Source of the DNA: Gammaproteobacteria bacterium
Lineage (GTDB): Bacteria > Pseudomonadota > Gammaproteobacteria > Pseudomonadales > Azotimanducaceae
DNA: 64,000 nt
Reading direction: 5' to 3'
Assembly (NCBI GenBank): GCA_028821405.1
Contig: JAPPGK010000107.1
Location: forward strand, 57,657-121,656
Positions 26,088 to 34,554 of the stretch are shown piece after piece. The translations under genes and the position numbers were made by a program. Numbering within the stretch: the first letter of the stretch is position 1; each line of letters starts with the position of its first letter. The notes under the pieces are model-generated. The model saw nothing but the letters and a program-made list of their open reading frames with translations. It ran no database searches and was not told where the DNA came from.

Positions 26088-27145
26088 GCGTGACCTTCAG
26101 CCCGCTGACACGACGCCGTTGGGCCAATTTCCGGTCCAACAAGCGGGGCTACTGGTCACTGTGTCTCTTCCTCGGGCTGTTCACGGTAACGCTCTTCGCC
26201 GAACTCATCGCCAACGACAAGCCGTTGGTGATCCGATTCGAGGACCGGTTCTATTTCCCGTTGTTCGAGACCTACGCCGAGACCGAGTTCGGCGGCGTGT
26301 TCGAGGTCGAAGCGGACTACCGCGAACGCGTCGTCCAGGATCTCATCGCCGATGCGGGCGGGTGGATGATCTGGCCGCCCGTTCGGTTCAGCTACGACAC
26401 CATCGACTACGACCTGCCCGGCGCGGCGCCGTATCCGCCGTCGAGGGAACACTGGCTGGGCACCGACACGGTCGGCAAGGACGTGTTGGCTTCGCTCATC
26501 TACGGCGTGCGCCTGTCGTTCCTGTTCGGCTTGGTGCTTACGCTTTTTTGTTCAATCATCGGCGTCTGCGTCGGTGGCATCCAGGGATACTTCGGCGGCC
26601 GGATCGATCTCTTCGGCCAGCGCTTCGTCGAGGTCTGGGCGGGTTTGCCGACACTCTTCATCCTGATCATCCTGGCGAGCATCGTCGAGTCGAACGTGTT
26701 CTGGCTGCTGGGTCTGTTGGTGGCATTCGGATGGATGTCGCTGGTCGGCGTGGTTCGCGCGGAATTCCTGCGGGCGAGGAACTTCGAGTACATCGGGGCG
26801 GCTCGGTCGCTAGGCGTCGGCGATGCGACCATCATGCGAAGACACGTCCTGCCCAATGCGATGGTGGCGACGATCACGTTCCTGCCGTTCATCCTGACGG
26901 GATCCATCACGGTGCTGACCTCCCTCGATTTCCTAGGCTTCGGGCTGCCTGCGGACTCGCCGTCGTTGGGCCGATTGCTGGCCCAGGGCCGCGCCAACAG
27001 CATCCACGCGCCCTGGCTCGGCCTGACGACGTTCCTGACCGTGGCCTCGATGTTGACGCTGCTCATCTTCGTCGGCGAAGCCGTTCGCGACGCCTTCGAT
27101 CCGCGCAAGGATCCGGCGTCGGGCCCACAGCAACGCCATTTCTGA
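26084..27145 (+). CDS. yejE: Oligopeptide ABC transporter permease, YejE type
   Basis: 353 residues, GTG start overlapping the upstream stop. It has the YejE-like N-terminus SPLTRRRWANFRSNKRGYWS, a first helix, a large periplasmic loop (about 45-130) and a C-terminal permease domain with HWLGTDTVGKDVLASLIYGV and the EAA loop VRAEFLRARNFEYIGAARSLG. In most genomes the ATPase YejF follows at once; here the next gene is an acyl-CoA dehydrogenase, so the energising subunit must be encoded elsewhere or shared. Confidence 0.9.
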   Translation: MSVTFSPLTRRRWANFRSNKRGYWSLCLFLGLFTVTLFAELIANDKPLVIRFEDRFYFPLFETYAETEFGGVFEVEADYRERVVQDLIADAGGWMIWPPVRFSYDTIDYDLPGAAPYPPSREHWLGTDTVGKDVLASLIYGVRLSFLFGLVLTLFCSIIGVCVGGIQGYFGGRIDLFGQRFVEVWAGLPTLFILIILASIVESNVFWLLGLLVAFGWMSLVGVVRAEFLRARNFEYIGAARSLGVGDATIMRRHVLPNAMVATITFLPFILTGSITVLTSLDFLGFGLPADSPSLGRLLAQGRANSIHAPWLGLTTFLTVASMLTLLIFVGEAVRDAFDPRKDPASGPQQRHF

Positions 27146-27212
27146 CGGGGGCACTTTCGCGAGCGAGGCGCTTCGCGTTAGCTTGCCTGCTTCCATGTCG
27201 AGGGGAATTCAA

Positions 27213-28412
27213 ATGAACGACGGCAACCACTACGGCTTCGCGCTGCCGGACGAGCTGATCATGCTGCGCGACCAGGTGCGCCGCTTCATGCGCGAAGAGG
27301 TCAAGCCCATCGAAGACCGGTTGCCCCACGACGCCACCGGCTGCCCCCCGGAGGACCGTGCCCGTTTGCGGGCCAAGGCCGAGGCGATGGGCATGACGCG
27401 GCTGACCGTTCCCGAGGAGTACGGCGGCAATCAGGTGAGTGCCCTGGCCCGGGCGATCGTCGCCGAGGAATCCGCCAAGTGTCGTTTGGGTGCCTATGCA
27501 CCGGCGCTCGGCGCGTTCGCGGGGGGTCCGCCGGTCGTCATCTGGGGCGGAACGCCCGCGCAGATCGAGAAGTACGGCATGCCCTGCGTGGATGGCAAGA
27601 AGCGTGCGTTCGTCGCCATCACCGAGCCCACCGGCGGCTCGGATCCGCGCAACAACATCGAGACCCGGGCGGTGTTCGAAGGCGGCAAGTGGCGTCTAAC
27701 GGGACGCAAGATGTGGATCACCGCCGCCAAGGGCGCGGACTACGGGATCATCTTCGCCCGCACCCGCGACGGCACGGCGGATGCGCCGCCGGAAATCACG
27801 GCGTTCATCGTGGAGCCAACCTTCCCAGGTATCGAGTTCAACGAAATCAAGGTGATACGGGCGTTATCTCCGTACGAAATCGTCCTCGACGGCTGCGAAG
27901 TACCCGAGGAGAACGTCCTCGGGGAGGTCGGCCGGGGTTTCGGTGTTGCCCAGAATTGGCTCGTGGATGCCCGCATCCCCTACGCCGCCGGCTGCATCGG
28001 CATCGCCCAGGAAGCCCTCGACATGGCCTGCGGCTGGGTCAAGCAGCGATCCGTACGTGGCGGGCGGCTGGCCGACAAGCAGGCCATCCAGTGGATGATC
28101 GCCGACTCCGAAGTGGAACTGCGCGCGGCGCGGTTCCTGATCTACGACGCCGCGTCGAAGGTGGATGCTGGCGAACCCGGCAAGGTCGATGCGTCAGTGT
28201 GCAAGCTCTATGGCACGGAAACGGCGGGCAGGGTCGTCGACCGGGCGATGCAGATGTTCGGCGGCATGGGCATGGCCAAGGAGATGCCGCTGGAGCGTTG
28301 GTATCGGGAGTTGAGGGTCAAACGGATCGGCGAAGGACCGTCCGAAGTGCACCGGGTGGTGATCGCCCGGGACAAGCTGCGCAGGACCGACGGGGGTATG
28401 TATTTCTCGTAG
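27213..28412 (+). CDS. Acyl-CoA dehydrogenase family protein
   Basis: 399 residues from ATG 27213, 7 bases after an AGGGG ribosome site; an upstream in-frame ATG has none. The three-domain acyl-CoA dehydrogenase fold is evident: N-terminal helices (ELIMLRDQVRRFMREEV), middle beta domain with FVAITEPTGGSDPRNNIETR and MWITAAKGADY (FAD contacts), and a C-terminal helical domain with MQMFGGMGMAKEMPLERWYR and RIGEGPSEVHR. It would introduce an alpha-beta double bond into an acyl-CoA using FAD. Substrate unknown. A strong hairpin begins right after its stop. Confidence 0.92.
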   Translation: MNDGNHYGFALPDELIMLRDQVRRFMREEVKPIEDRLPHDATGCPPEDRARLRAKAEAMGMTRLTVPEEYGGNQVSALARAIVAEESAKCRLGAYAPALGAFAGGPPVVIWGGTPAQIEKYGMPCVDGKKRAFVAITEPTGGSDPRNNIETRAVFEGGKWRLTGRKMWITAAKGADYGIIFARTRDGTADAPPEITAFIVEPTFPGIEFNEIKVIRALSPYEIVLDGCEVPEENVLGEVGRGFGVAQNWLVDARIPYAAGCIGIAQEALDMACGWVKQRSVRGGRLADKQAIQWMIADSEVELRAARFLIYDAASKVDAGEPGKVDASVCKLYGTETAGRVVDRAMQMFGGMGMAKEMPLERWYRELRVKRIGEGPSEVHRVVIARDKLRRTDGGMYFS

Positions 28413-28451
28413 GGGCGACCCTATCGCGCCCGCCAGGGCGCGCGGTCGCCC
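28413..28451 (+). terminator. REP-like palindrome 3' of acyl-CoA dehydrogenase gene
   Basis: The base after the stop codon begins a nested hairpin: GGGCGACC (28413-28420) pairs with GGTCGCCC (28444-28451), and inside it CGCGCCC (28425-28431) pairs with GGGCGCG (28436-28442). There is no T tract. The reverse complement matches the palindrome at 38399-38437 at about 34 of 39 positions, so it belongs to a repeat family that may also stop transcription. The following bases to 28553 show nothing else. Confidence 0.65.
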
Positions 28452-28553
28452 GGCTGGCCTATAACGGGCCGTTCGTTGCAAGGACACGGGTGGTAAATCT
28501 CCGCGACGACCACCGTCACTAAGGATCTGTCGTACACCCCGCTGGACACGAGG

Positions 28554-28595
28554 TTGACTCGAGAACGTCAGCGGCGTATCTCGCATATGCGATAC
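28554..28595 (+). promoter_or_regulatory. Toxin-antitoxin promoter and operator-like palindrome
   Basis: A possible -35 TTGACT (28554-28559) and weak -10 TATCTC (28577-28582), spaced 17 bp, precede the antitoxin gene. The -10 overlaps a perfect 12-bp palindrome TCGCATATGCGA (28581-28592), flanked by GTATC and a GATAC-like end (28576-28595). A ribosome site AGGAGGTG follows directly. Placement fits autorepression by the antitoxin/toxin complex, as is general for RelB-family modules; binding is inferred. Confidence 0.55.
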
Positions 28596-28606
28596 AGGAG
28601 GTGCCG

Positions 28607-28888
28607 ATGGTCACGCAAAGCACAATGCTCCATGTCCGCATGGACAGCGAACTGAAGCGGGAGGCAATCCAAGCACTGGCGGCGATGGGACTCACGGCCT
28701 CTGAAGCCGTGCGCCTGCTGTTCCACCGCATCGCTGTCGATCAGGCCTTCCCCTTGGAGTTGAAGGTGCCAAACGCGGACACCAGGAGGGCCATGGCCGA
28801 GGTGGATGAGATGGTGAAGAACCGCCGAGCGCGATTCGCCAACGCGGACGAGATGCTTGCGGACCTTGAAAGAGCCGCCCGCCAGTGA
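28607..28888 (+). CDS. RelB/DinJ-family antitoxin
   Basis: 93 residues from ATG 28607, six bases after AGGAGGTG; the in-frame GTG at 28601 lies within the ribosome site. The N-terminal half is a ribbon-helix-helix of RelB/DinJ type: MLHVRMDSELKREAIQALAA then GLTASEAVRLLFHRIAVDQA. The C-terminal half is charged and probably wraps around the toxin. It overlaps the toxin gene. It would neutralise the toxin and repress the shared promoter. Confidence 0.88.
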   Translation: MVTQSTMLHVRMDSELKREAIQALAAMGLTASEAVRLLFHRIAVDQAFPLELKVPNADTRRAMAEVDEMVKNRRARFANADEMLADLERAARQ

Positions 28889-29192
28889 GCGAACCAACCC
28901 GCCACGCCGTGTTGACTACGCTAGGGATTTCCTCAAAGACTGGGAACGGCTCACGCGCAGGGGGCGATACGACATGAACCGGCTGAAGGCGGTCATGCTC
29001 CAGCTCATCGCGAACGACGCCCCGCTCGGCCCCGACCGGAAGGACCACCCGTTGAAAGGCGTTTGGGCGAAATACCGCGAGTGCCACGTAGGCGGAGATT
29101 TCCTTCTCATCTATCGCATCGACGACACCGATGGTCCGGGCAGCACGGTGTATTTCACACGCGTCGGCACCCATGCCGAACTGTTCAGGTGA
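28857..29192 (+). CDS. YafQ/RelE-family mRNA interferase toxin
   Basis: About 100-111 residues. The conserved part starts at VDYARDFLKDWERL and runs through DHPLKGVWAKYRECHVGGDF, LLIYRIDD and VGTHAELF, the pattern of YafQ-type RelE toxins, with the His of DHPLKG, the His of RECH and the final His-Glu-Leu-Phe. No ATG or GTG is in frame before the conserved region. The start must be TTG 28857 or TTG 28866, giving a ~30-bp overlap with the antitoxin and probably low translation. Likely a ribosome-dependent mRNA endonuclease, inhibited by the upstream antitoxin. Confidence 0.87.
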   Translation: MRTLKEPPASERTNPPRRVDYARDFLKDWERLTRRGRYDMNRLKAVMLQLIANDAPLGPDRKDHPLKGVWAKYRECHVGGDFLLIYRIDDTDGPGSTVYFTRVGTHAELFR

Positions 29193-29229
29193 CCGGTACC
29201 GGAAAGGTCGCTGATCGTATTCTCAGAGG

Positions 29230-32200
29230 CTATGGGACGCCAGGAAACATCCCCGGTTGTTTCGACGGGTCGCCGCACTCGGTGCCTTCGTAGAGCCCGA
29301 TGTTGTCCATCTGCACATCGTAGGCGCTCTCCGCCAGGTCGAACGCCACCCGACCCCTCAGGTCGGTCTCGGCGATCGTGAAGGTGTGCTTGAACTGCTC
29401 GTAGGACGACGTTAGGTCGGCCCTGAACTGGCCGCCGCTGGTGTTCAGCCAGTTGTCCATGTTCGTGTCCATATAGGCCCGGATCGGCCGGGTCTGATCG
29501 TCGCCGAGCTGGTCGGACTTGGCCTCGTAGCACAGCGTGTAGGTCTGCCCGCCGACCACCGGTACGGCATGGCTGATCTGGGCATGCCAATTCGTGGAGG
29601 AGGCGCGGATCAGGCGGACGTTCACCTGGCGGCCCTGGTGGCTCCAGTTGACGTCACCGTCCCTGAGAATGCCGTCTACATTGACGAAGTTCCAGTTGTG
29701 GCGATCAAACCGGACCCGGTTGAACTCGCCGCCGCTGCTGATGAGGTTCCGGTTGCCCGCCGAGGGCATCGTCTCCAGATCTTCGTGGAAGAACATCATG
29801 TCGTTGCTGAACAACCCCTGCGGGTTCTGAATCTGCAGGAAGTGCAAGCCGCCGGGCGGCGCTTCGTCCAGGGTGACGATGGCGACGTCGCCGGAGCAGT
29901 GGGGCAGCCTACCGTGTTCGCACTCGACGTCGCCATCGACCCGCCGACCGTTCAAATGGAGCGACGCGCTTTCCTGGATATGCCTGGCGTTGATGCGCAG
30001 CTTCCTGTCTTCGTCGAGAAAGGCGAGGTGGACGTTTCGGGATTGCCGGTGGATCGGCGCTACGGGCCACAACGCGGGCTGCATGTGCTTGTCGATATTG
30101 GCACCGCTCCGACCGGTAAGCGTCAGCACTAGCTCGCCGTCAGCGGCCAACTGCACCAATTCGGAACGCTCGAACGACTCGCTCCCATCCTGGGTCCGGT
30201 AGACGCCGCCGCTGAATTCGACGGCCAAGCCCCTCGCTTCGTCGTCCGATAGCAGGACACCCTCTCCCTGCATGATGATCGCGCCTTCCTCGCCGGACCG
30301 TTCGAGGGCCTCCAGGAGTCGTGCGGTCAGCGGCATGTTTGCGCTGTCTTCGTTCAAGGTCACCTGACGACCGAAGCTCCCCGAGAACCCGGTGCTGTTC
30401 TGCAGGACCATTTGCCAGACCTCCGGCGATGCGCCGCCTAGATCCCAGATGTCCTCTTCTTCGTAGTAGAAGCGCTCGTTGAATTCGGATTGCGGCTCGG
30501 CACCGTTCTCGCGGAAGGCCAGGTACATCAGGTCGATGACGTTGGTCCGGGCCTGTGGGGTGATTTGGAAGCGGTCGTAGGCGCCCCGCCAGGTGGGTGC
30601 GTCCATGCCGGTGCCGGGCGTGTTGGGGGTGACCAGGAACGGCATCCGGTGGCAGTCGCCACAGGTCTGGGCGCCGGTGCCTTGGCCGGAGTCGATAATG
30701 AAACTGAACTCGAAGATGCCGTCCCGGCCCGTCTGCGTCAGTTCGTTGTCGAACGGTCGTTTCTGAGCGGGGGGGAAGGGCACGCTCAAGAGGTAGGTGG
30801 CCAGGGCGTCGCGGTCTGCCGCATCTAGTAGTCCCGCCTTGCCTTCGTCGTTGGTGTGCGGACAGCCGCCTGAACTCACGTCGCACATCGTCGTTGCCAG
30901 CGAGCCGTCCACGAGAAAGCGCGTGCAGGACTCCGGATCGTCCTCGCTGCAATTCGGATCCACCGGTGCGTCAATCGAGGCGGTGTTGATGCCGCCGTAG
31001 GGGTCGCCGGGGATGCCATCCCAATGGTAGGGCTGGGTATCACGCAGCCCCTTCGCGGGCATGGTCAGACGGGGCGGCACTTGGTCGATGCAACCCTCCT
31101 GTCCCTCGCAGGGCGGCGTCTGGAGAATCCAGATCAACTGGTCGGTGTGGTTGTCCGGGTGACACGACTCGCAGGAGAACGTGCCCGTCGTGGAGGCGTG
31201 GGCGTCGTTGAACGCCACGCGTCCCTGTTTGACGACGGGGTGGGTGGGGTCTTCGAGTGCGATGGTTTCGGTCACAGTGGGCACGTCCGGCGAGGACAGG
31301 TCAACGGCCGAGACGGAATTGGCCACGGCGTTCAGCACCCAGGCACCGATGGGTTTGCCCTCGGCATCCGAGACCAAGGCGACGCCTCGGGGAACGTTCT
31401 CGACGTCAACGCTTCCGAGCACGTCGCCCGTCTCGGCATCGACGGTGAAGAGCTTGTCGGTTCCCGCAGCCGTGACCACCAGCGTGGTGTCGTCGTTGCT
31501 GATCTGAATGCCGAACGGTGTCGCCAGGGCGTCGTCCGGCTCGGGATGATCCGGCGGTAGCGGTTCGAGATCGAAGCGGACCGGCTCATCGCAGCCCGAG
31601 TCGGCGCCGCAGTCGACGCGGGTGATCTGGTTCAGGAACGCGCGGTTTTCCATCTCGGCCATGCCGTGACCCCGGGTGCCGGCGAGACCGTTGGCCGTGT
31701 TGCGGGCGTCGGTCTGCGCGACGTAGGCCCGCCCGCTGCTGTCCACGGCGATGCCGTAGAGCAGTGTGCCGACGCCGTCCACGACGGTTAGGAGCTCGTC
31801 CGTCGTGGTGTCGAACACGAAGAGGTCCCGGTCGGGCACATCGGGGTCCTCGGTGATGTCGGCTTGGTAGCCGAGCGACAGCACATTGTTGGTGGTGAAG
31901 ACGTGCTGGACGGCGTCGAAGGTGCAACCGTCCTCGCCGATCTCGCCCTCGAAGCATCCGGAGAGTTGGCTCTTATTGCCGGACTCGAAAGCAACGACAT
32001 AGAGCCGGTCGCCGCGCACTGTGATCGCCCGGGGATCCTGGGCCCGGATCCCGAGACGTCTACCGACGCTCCGCGTTGCCACGTTAACTACCGCGATCTC
32101 GTTGGCGGGACCGAGTGCCACGTAGGCTTTCTCGTCGCCGGCGAAGGCGATGCCGACGGGTTCGTCGAAATCGGTGGACAGATGGACGGCATCGACGGCC

Positions 32201-34368
32201 TGGATGGTTGCGACGACGTTCTGGAACGTCGGGCTCGTGGAATCCGTGTCTATGACGCTCACGGTGTCCGAGACATGGTTGGCGACCCAGACCTCCAGGC
32301 CGTCCGGCCGCGGCACAACGCTGACGGGATCGATGCCCACGTTGATCCGGTTGACGATGGCATACGTTCGGGCATCGATGACGTCCACGGTGTCGCTCGG
32401 CGTGTTGGCCACGTAGACGAAGTCGCCGAGAGCCGCGATGGGTTTGGAGTGGGGGCTCGCGAACACGGGGTGGCCGATCCCGTCCGGGACGGGCGATCGA
32501 ATGGCCTCCACGGGGCGGGTTGCACGACGTAGCTCGCCCTGGAGAAGGACCAGGAAGCGCTCGAGGCCGACGTATTGCTCGGAATCCTCTGCGAAACGCC
32601 TGCCGCCACCGTGGCCGGTAACGTTGGCGATCTTGTGCAGGACGTAGTCCCGGTCGACGTCACCGAGCAGGTTCTCGAACTGTGCAAGGTTCTTGGCGAG
32701 GTGATCCGGGTCTGTGTCGTCAACGAACACCAGCCGCGTGTGGCCGGATCTCCCGCCTTCGGTATGGCAACCGATGCAGACGCCCTGTACGACGGACTCG
32801 GAGACGGCCTCGACGAACACGTCCTCGGCCGTGTCCGGGAAGGTCGCGCCGCGGCCTGGCGCCGTCGACAGGTTGGTGAGATGGCCGGTCGGCGTCGCCA
32901 GCAGGCTCATGGCGATGATCGGCTGCTCCGATTCGACGACCAGTTGCCACTTGCCGCGCCCATCGCCGAGCCCTAAGTCCTCTAGCTCCTCGGCATCGAG
33001 CGATTGGCTCCCGCCGGGGGGCACGTCGATCTGCACCAGGTAGTCGGCATACTCGCCAGCATCGTCGATGCCGGTGATGTCCACGGCGGCGGTTTCGGCA
33101 CCGGGATTGACGAGGCGCAGCCAGCTCAACTGGTTCGTGTTCGTGCCCGGGTTGAATACCGCTACCCGGTGCCGATTCTCTGCGGTCGGTGCCGTGTCGT
33201 GCATGGCGGTCAGGAATCCGTCCGGGGTGCGAACGTACGCCAAGACCTCGATGTCGAGATCGCTGGTGAGTTCCAGGCGCCAATCGCCCTCGCCAGGGCC
33301 GGTGCCGGCGAGACCTTTGGCCTCGTTGCCAGCCTCCAAGTCCTTCGAGTTGAAGTGGAGGGTCTCTTTGGCCTCGATGGCGAGGGTGAGAGGGTCGTAC
33401 TCCGTCCCGTCGTCGTCAAAGGGCGCGATGGTCACTTCGCCAGCCGTGTCGCCGCGGTTGATCACCCGCACGAAACCCTGCGGTCCGCCCTCGATGTTGG
33501 GTGGAAACATCGGCACGGCATGGACGTCCGCGTCGTTTTTGGACGTGGTGGACAGATTGGTCAGATGGCCTGTCGGGCTCTGCAATAGACTCATTGCGTG
33601 AATCGGCTGATCGGCGCTGAGGTCAAGTTGCCATTTGCCCTTTCCGGTACCCATCTGGCCGGTCAAGCCGTCGCCACCGTTCTCCAATTGCGTGGCCGAA
33701 TAGGTTTGCGCGGCACCCGCCGGTACGACGACCACGACATCACCTGATCGGGTGCCGTCGTCGTCGATGCCGTAGACCGTCACGGTGGCGTCGGTGTCCC
33801 CGGGGTTGATCAAGCGGAGGCGACTCACTTGGTCGACATTGCGACCCGGATTGAAGGTGGCCGCCCGGTACCCGTCGCCTGTTTCCGGCACCAGGTCGTG
33901 CATGGCGGTCAGGAAACCGTCTTGGGTGCGAATGTAGGCCAGCACCTCGACGTTGAGGTCGCTGGTTACGTCCAACCGCCAATCGCCTTCGCCGCTCCCC
34001 GTACTACCCGTCAAGCCCTTGTCAGGGTTGCCTTCCTCCAGGTCTCCCGAGTTGAAGTGGAGGGTCTCGCCACCGCCGATGGCCAGCGTCAGGGGGCCAT
34101 GGACATTGCCGTCGTCGTCGATGGCGTCGATGCTGACTTCGCCGGATTCCTCCCCGTGGTTGATGACGCGCACGAAGCCTTGGCGAACCGAGTCCGACGC
34201 GGCGGGGAATAGCGGCACCAAGTGGTCTTCGGCATTCGCGGATACCAACGTCGACGCGGCGCCAAAGGCCATGCAGAGAGACATGCCGGCCCGGCGGCAC
34301 CCTTGCCGGAGGGAAGTCCGTTTGCCTGTCCACGGCGTGGTGGTCGACGGGTCGCGGCTGATCATCAT
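29230..34368 (-). CDS. Exported multiheme cytochrome / YVTN beta-propeller protein with C-terminal carbohydrate-binding-like domain
   Basis: 1712 residues. Signal peptide ends near residue 46 (STLVSANA). Residues ~50-275 and ~284-505 are two copies of a ~225-residue unit, each with GFVRVIN, LHFNS, FLTAMHD and SPTGHLTNLST-like landmarks. Three c-type heme motifs follow: CIGCH (531-535), CESCH (1066-1070) and CGDCH (1236-1240). Between the first two lie YVTN-type propeller blades (YVANTPSDTVDVIDARTY; WVANHVSDTVSVIDT). The region after the second heme resembles di-heme peroxidase/MauG-like proteins with several Cys pairs. The last ~170 residues form a jelly-roll carbohydrate-binding-like domain (TYTLCYEAKSDQ, QMDNIGLYEG). 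Likely a periplasmic or surface electron-transfer enzyme; substrate unknown. Confidence 0.82.
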   Translation of the reverse strand: MMISRDPSTTTPWTGKRTSLRQGCRRAGMSLCMAFGAASTLVSANAEDHLVPLFPAASDSVRQGFVRVINHGEESGEVSIDAIDDDGNVHGPLTLAIGGGETLHFNSGDLEEGNPDKGLTGSTGSGEGDWRLDVTSDLNVEVLAYIRTQDGFLTAMHDLVPETGDGYRAATFNPGRNVDQVSRLRLINPGDTDATVTVYGIDDDGTRSGDVVVVVPAGAAQTYSATQLENGGDGLTGQMGTGKGKWQLDLSADQPIHAMSLLQSPTGHLTNLSTTSKNDADVHAVPMFPPNIEGGPQGFVRVINRGDTAGEVTIAPFDDDGTEYDPLTLAIEAKETLHFNSKDLEAGNEAKGLAGTGPGEGDWRLELTSDLDIEVLAYVRTPDGFLTAMHDTAPTAENRHRVAVFNPGTNTNQLSWLRLVNPGAETAAVDITGIDDAGEYADYLVQIDVPPGGSQSLDAEELEDLGLGDGRGKWQLVVESEQPIIAMSLLATPTGHLTNLSTAPGRGATFPDTAEDVFVEAVSESVVQGVCIGCHTEGGRSGHTRLVFVDDTDPDHLAKNLAQFENLLGDVDRDYVLHKIANVTGHGGGRRFAEDSEQYVGLERFLVLLQGELRRATRPVEAIRSPVPDGIGHPVFASPHSKPIAALGDFVYVANTPSDTVDVIDARTYAIVNRINVGIDPVSVVPRPDGLEVWVANHVSDTVSVIDTDSTSPTFQNVVATIQAVDAVHLSTDFDEPVGIAFAGDEKAYVALGPANEIAVVNVATRSVGRRLGIRAQDPRAITVRGDRLYVVAFESGNKSQLSGCFEGEIGEDGCTFDAVQHVFTTNNVLSLGYQADITEDPDVPDRDLFVFDTTTDELLTVVDGVGTLLYGIAVDSSGRAYVAQTDARNTANGLAGTRGHGMAEMENRAFLNQITRVDCGADSGCDEPVRFDLEPLPPDHPEPDDALATPFGIQISNDDTTLVVTAAGTDKLFTVDAETGDVLGSVDVENVPRGVALVSDAEGKPIGAWVLNAVANSVSAVDLSSPDVPTVTETIALEDPTHPVVKQGRVAFNDAHASTTGTFSCESCHPDNHTDQLIWILQTPPCEGQEGCIDQVPPRLTMPAKGLRDTQPYHWDGIPGDPYGGINTASIDAPVDPNCSEDDPESCTRFLVDGSLATTMCDVSSGGCPHTNDEGKAGLLDAADRDALATYLLSVPFPPAQKRPFDNELTQTGRDGIFEFSFIIDSGQGTGAQTCGDCHRMPFLVTPNTPGTGMDAPTWRGAYDRFQITPQARTNVIDLMYLAFRENGAEPQSEFNERFYYEEEDIWDLGGASPEVWQMVLQNSTGFSGSFGRQVTLNEDSANMPLTARLLEALERSGEEGAIIMQGEGVLLSDDEARGLAVEFSGGVYRTQDGSESFERSELVQLAADGELVLTLTGRSGANIDKHMQPALWPVAPIHRQSRNVHLAFLDEDRKLRINARHIQESASLHLNGRRVDGDVECEHGRLPHCSGDVAIVTLDEAPPGGLHFLQIQNPQGLFSNDMMFFHEDLETMPSAGNRNLISSGGEFNRVRFDRHNWNFVNVDGILRDGDVNWSHQGRQVNVRLIRASSTNWHAQISHAVPVVGGQTYTLCYEAKSDQLGDDQTRPIRAYMDTNMDNWLNTSGGQFRADLTSSYEQFKHTFTIAETDLRGRVAFDLAESAYDVQMDNIGLYEGTECGDPSKQPGMFPGVP

Positions 34369-34554
34369 CTCCCTCCTTGCGACCTGTTCTGCAGGTCTCC
34401 GAGACGGGCGACCACGGGACTCCGGGAATCCTCCTATTGCCGTGGCATCAGACCCGTCCCACGCGATTCGTTGCGCGATGTCAACCCTTGATTATTTCCC
34501 GTTGGTGCGCGAATGCAACCCCGGCAGGAGGCGGCTTGGCCTCGTGCTCGGATG

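Noticed and set aside
34457-34484. TTGACA-like -35 upstream of the cytochrome gene (minus strand)
   Set aside because: The -35 is good, but no acceptable -10 occurs 16-18 bases downstream, so a promoter is not claimed.
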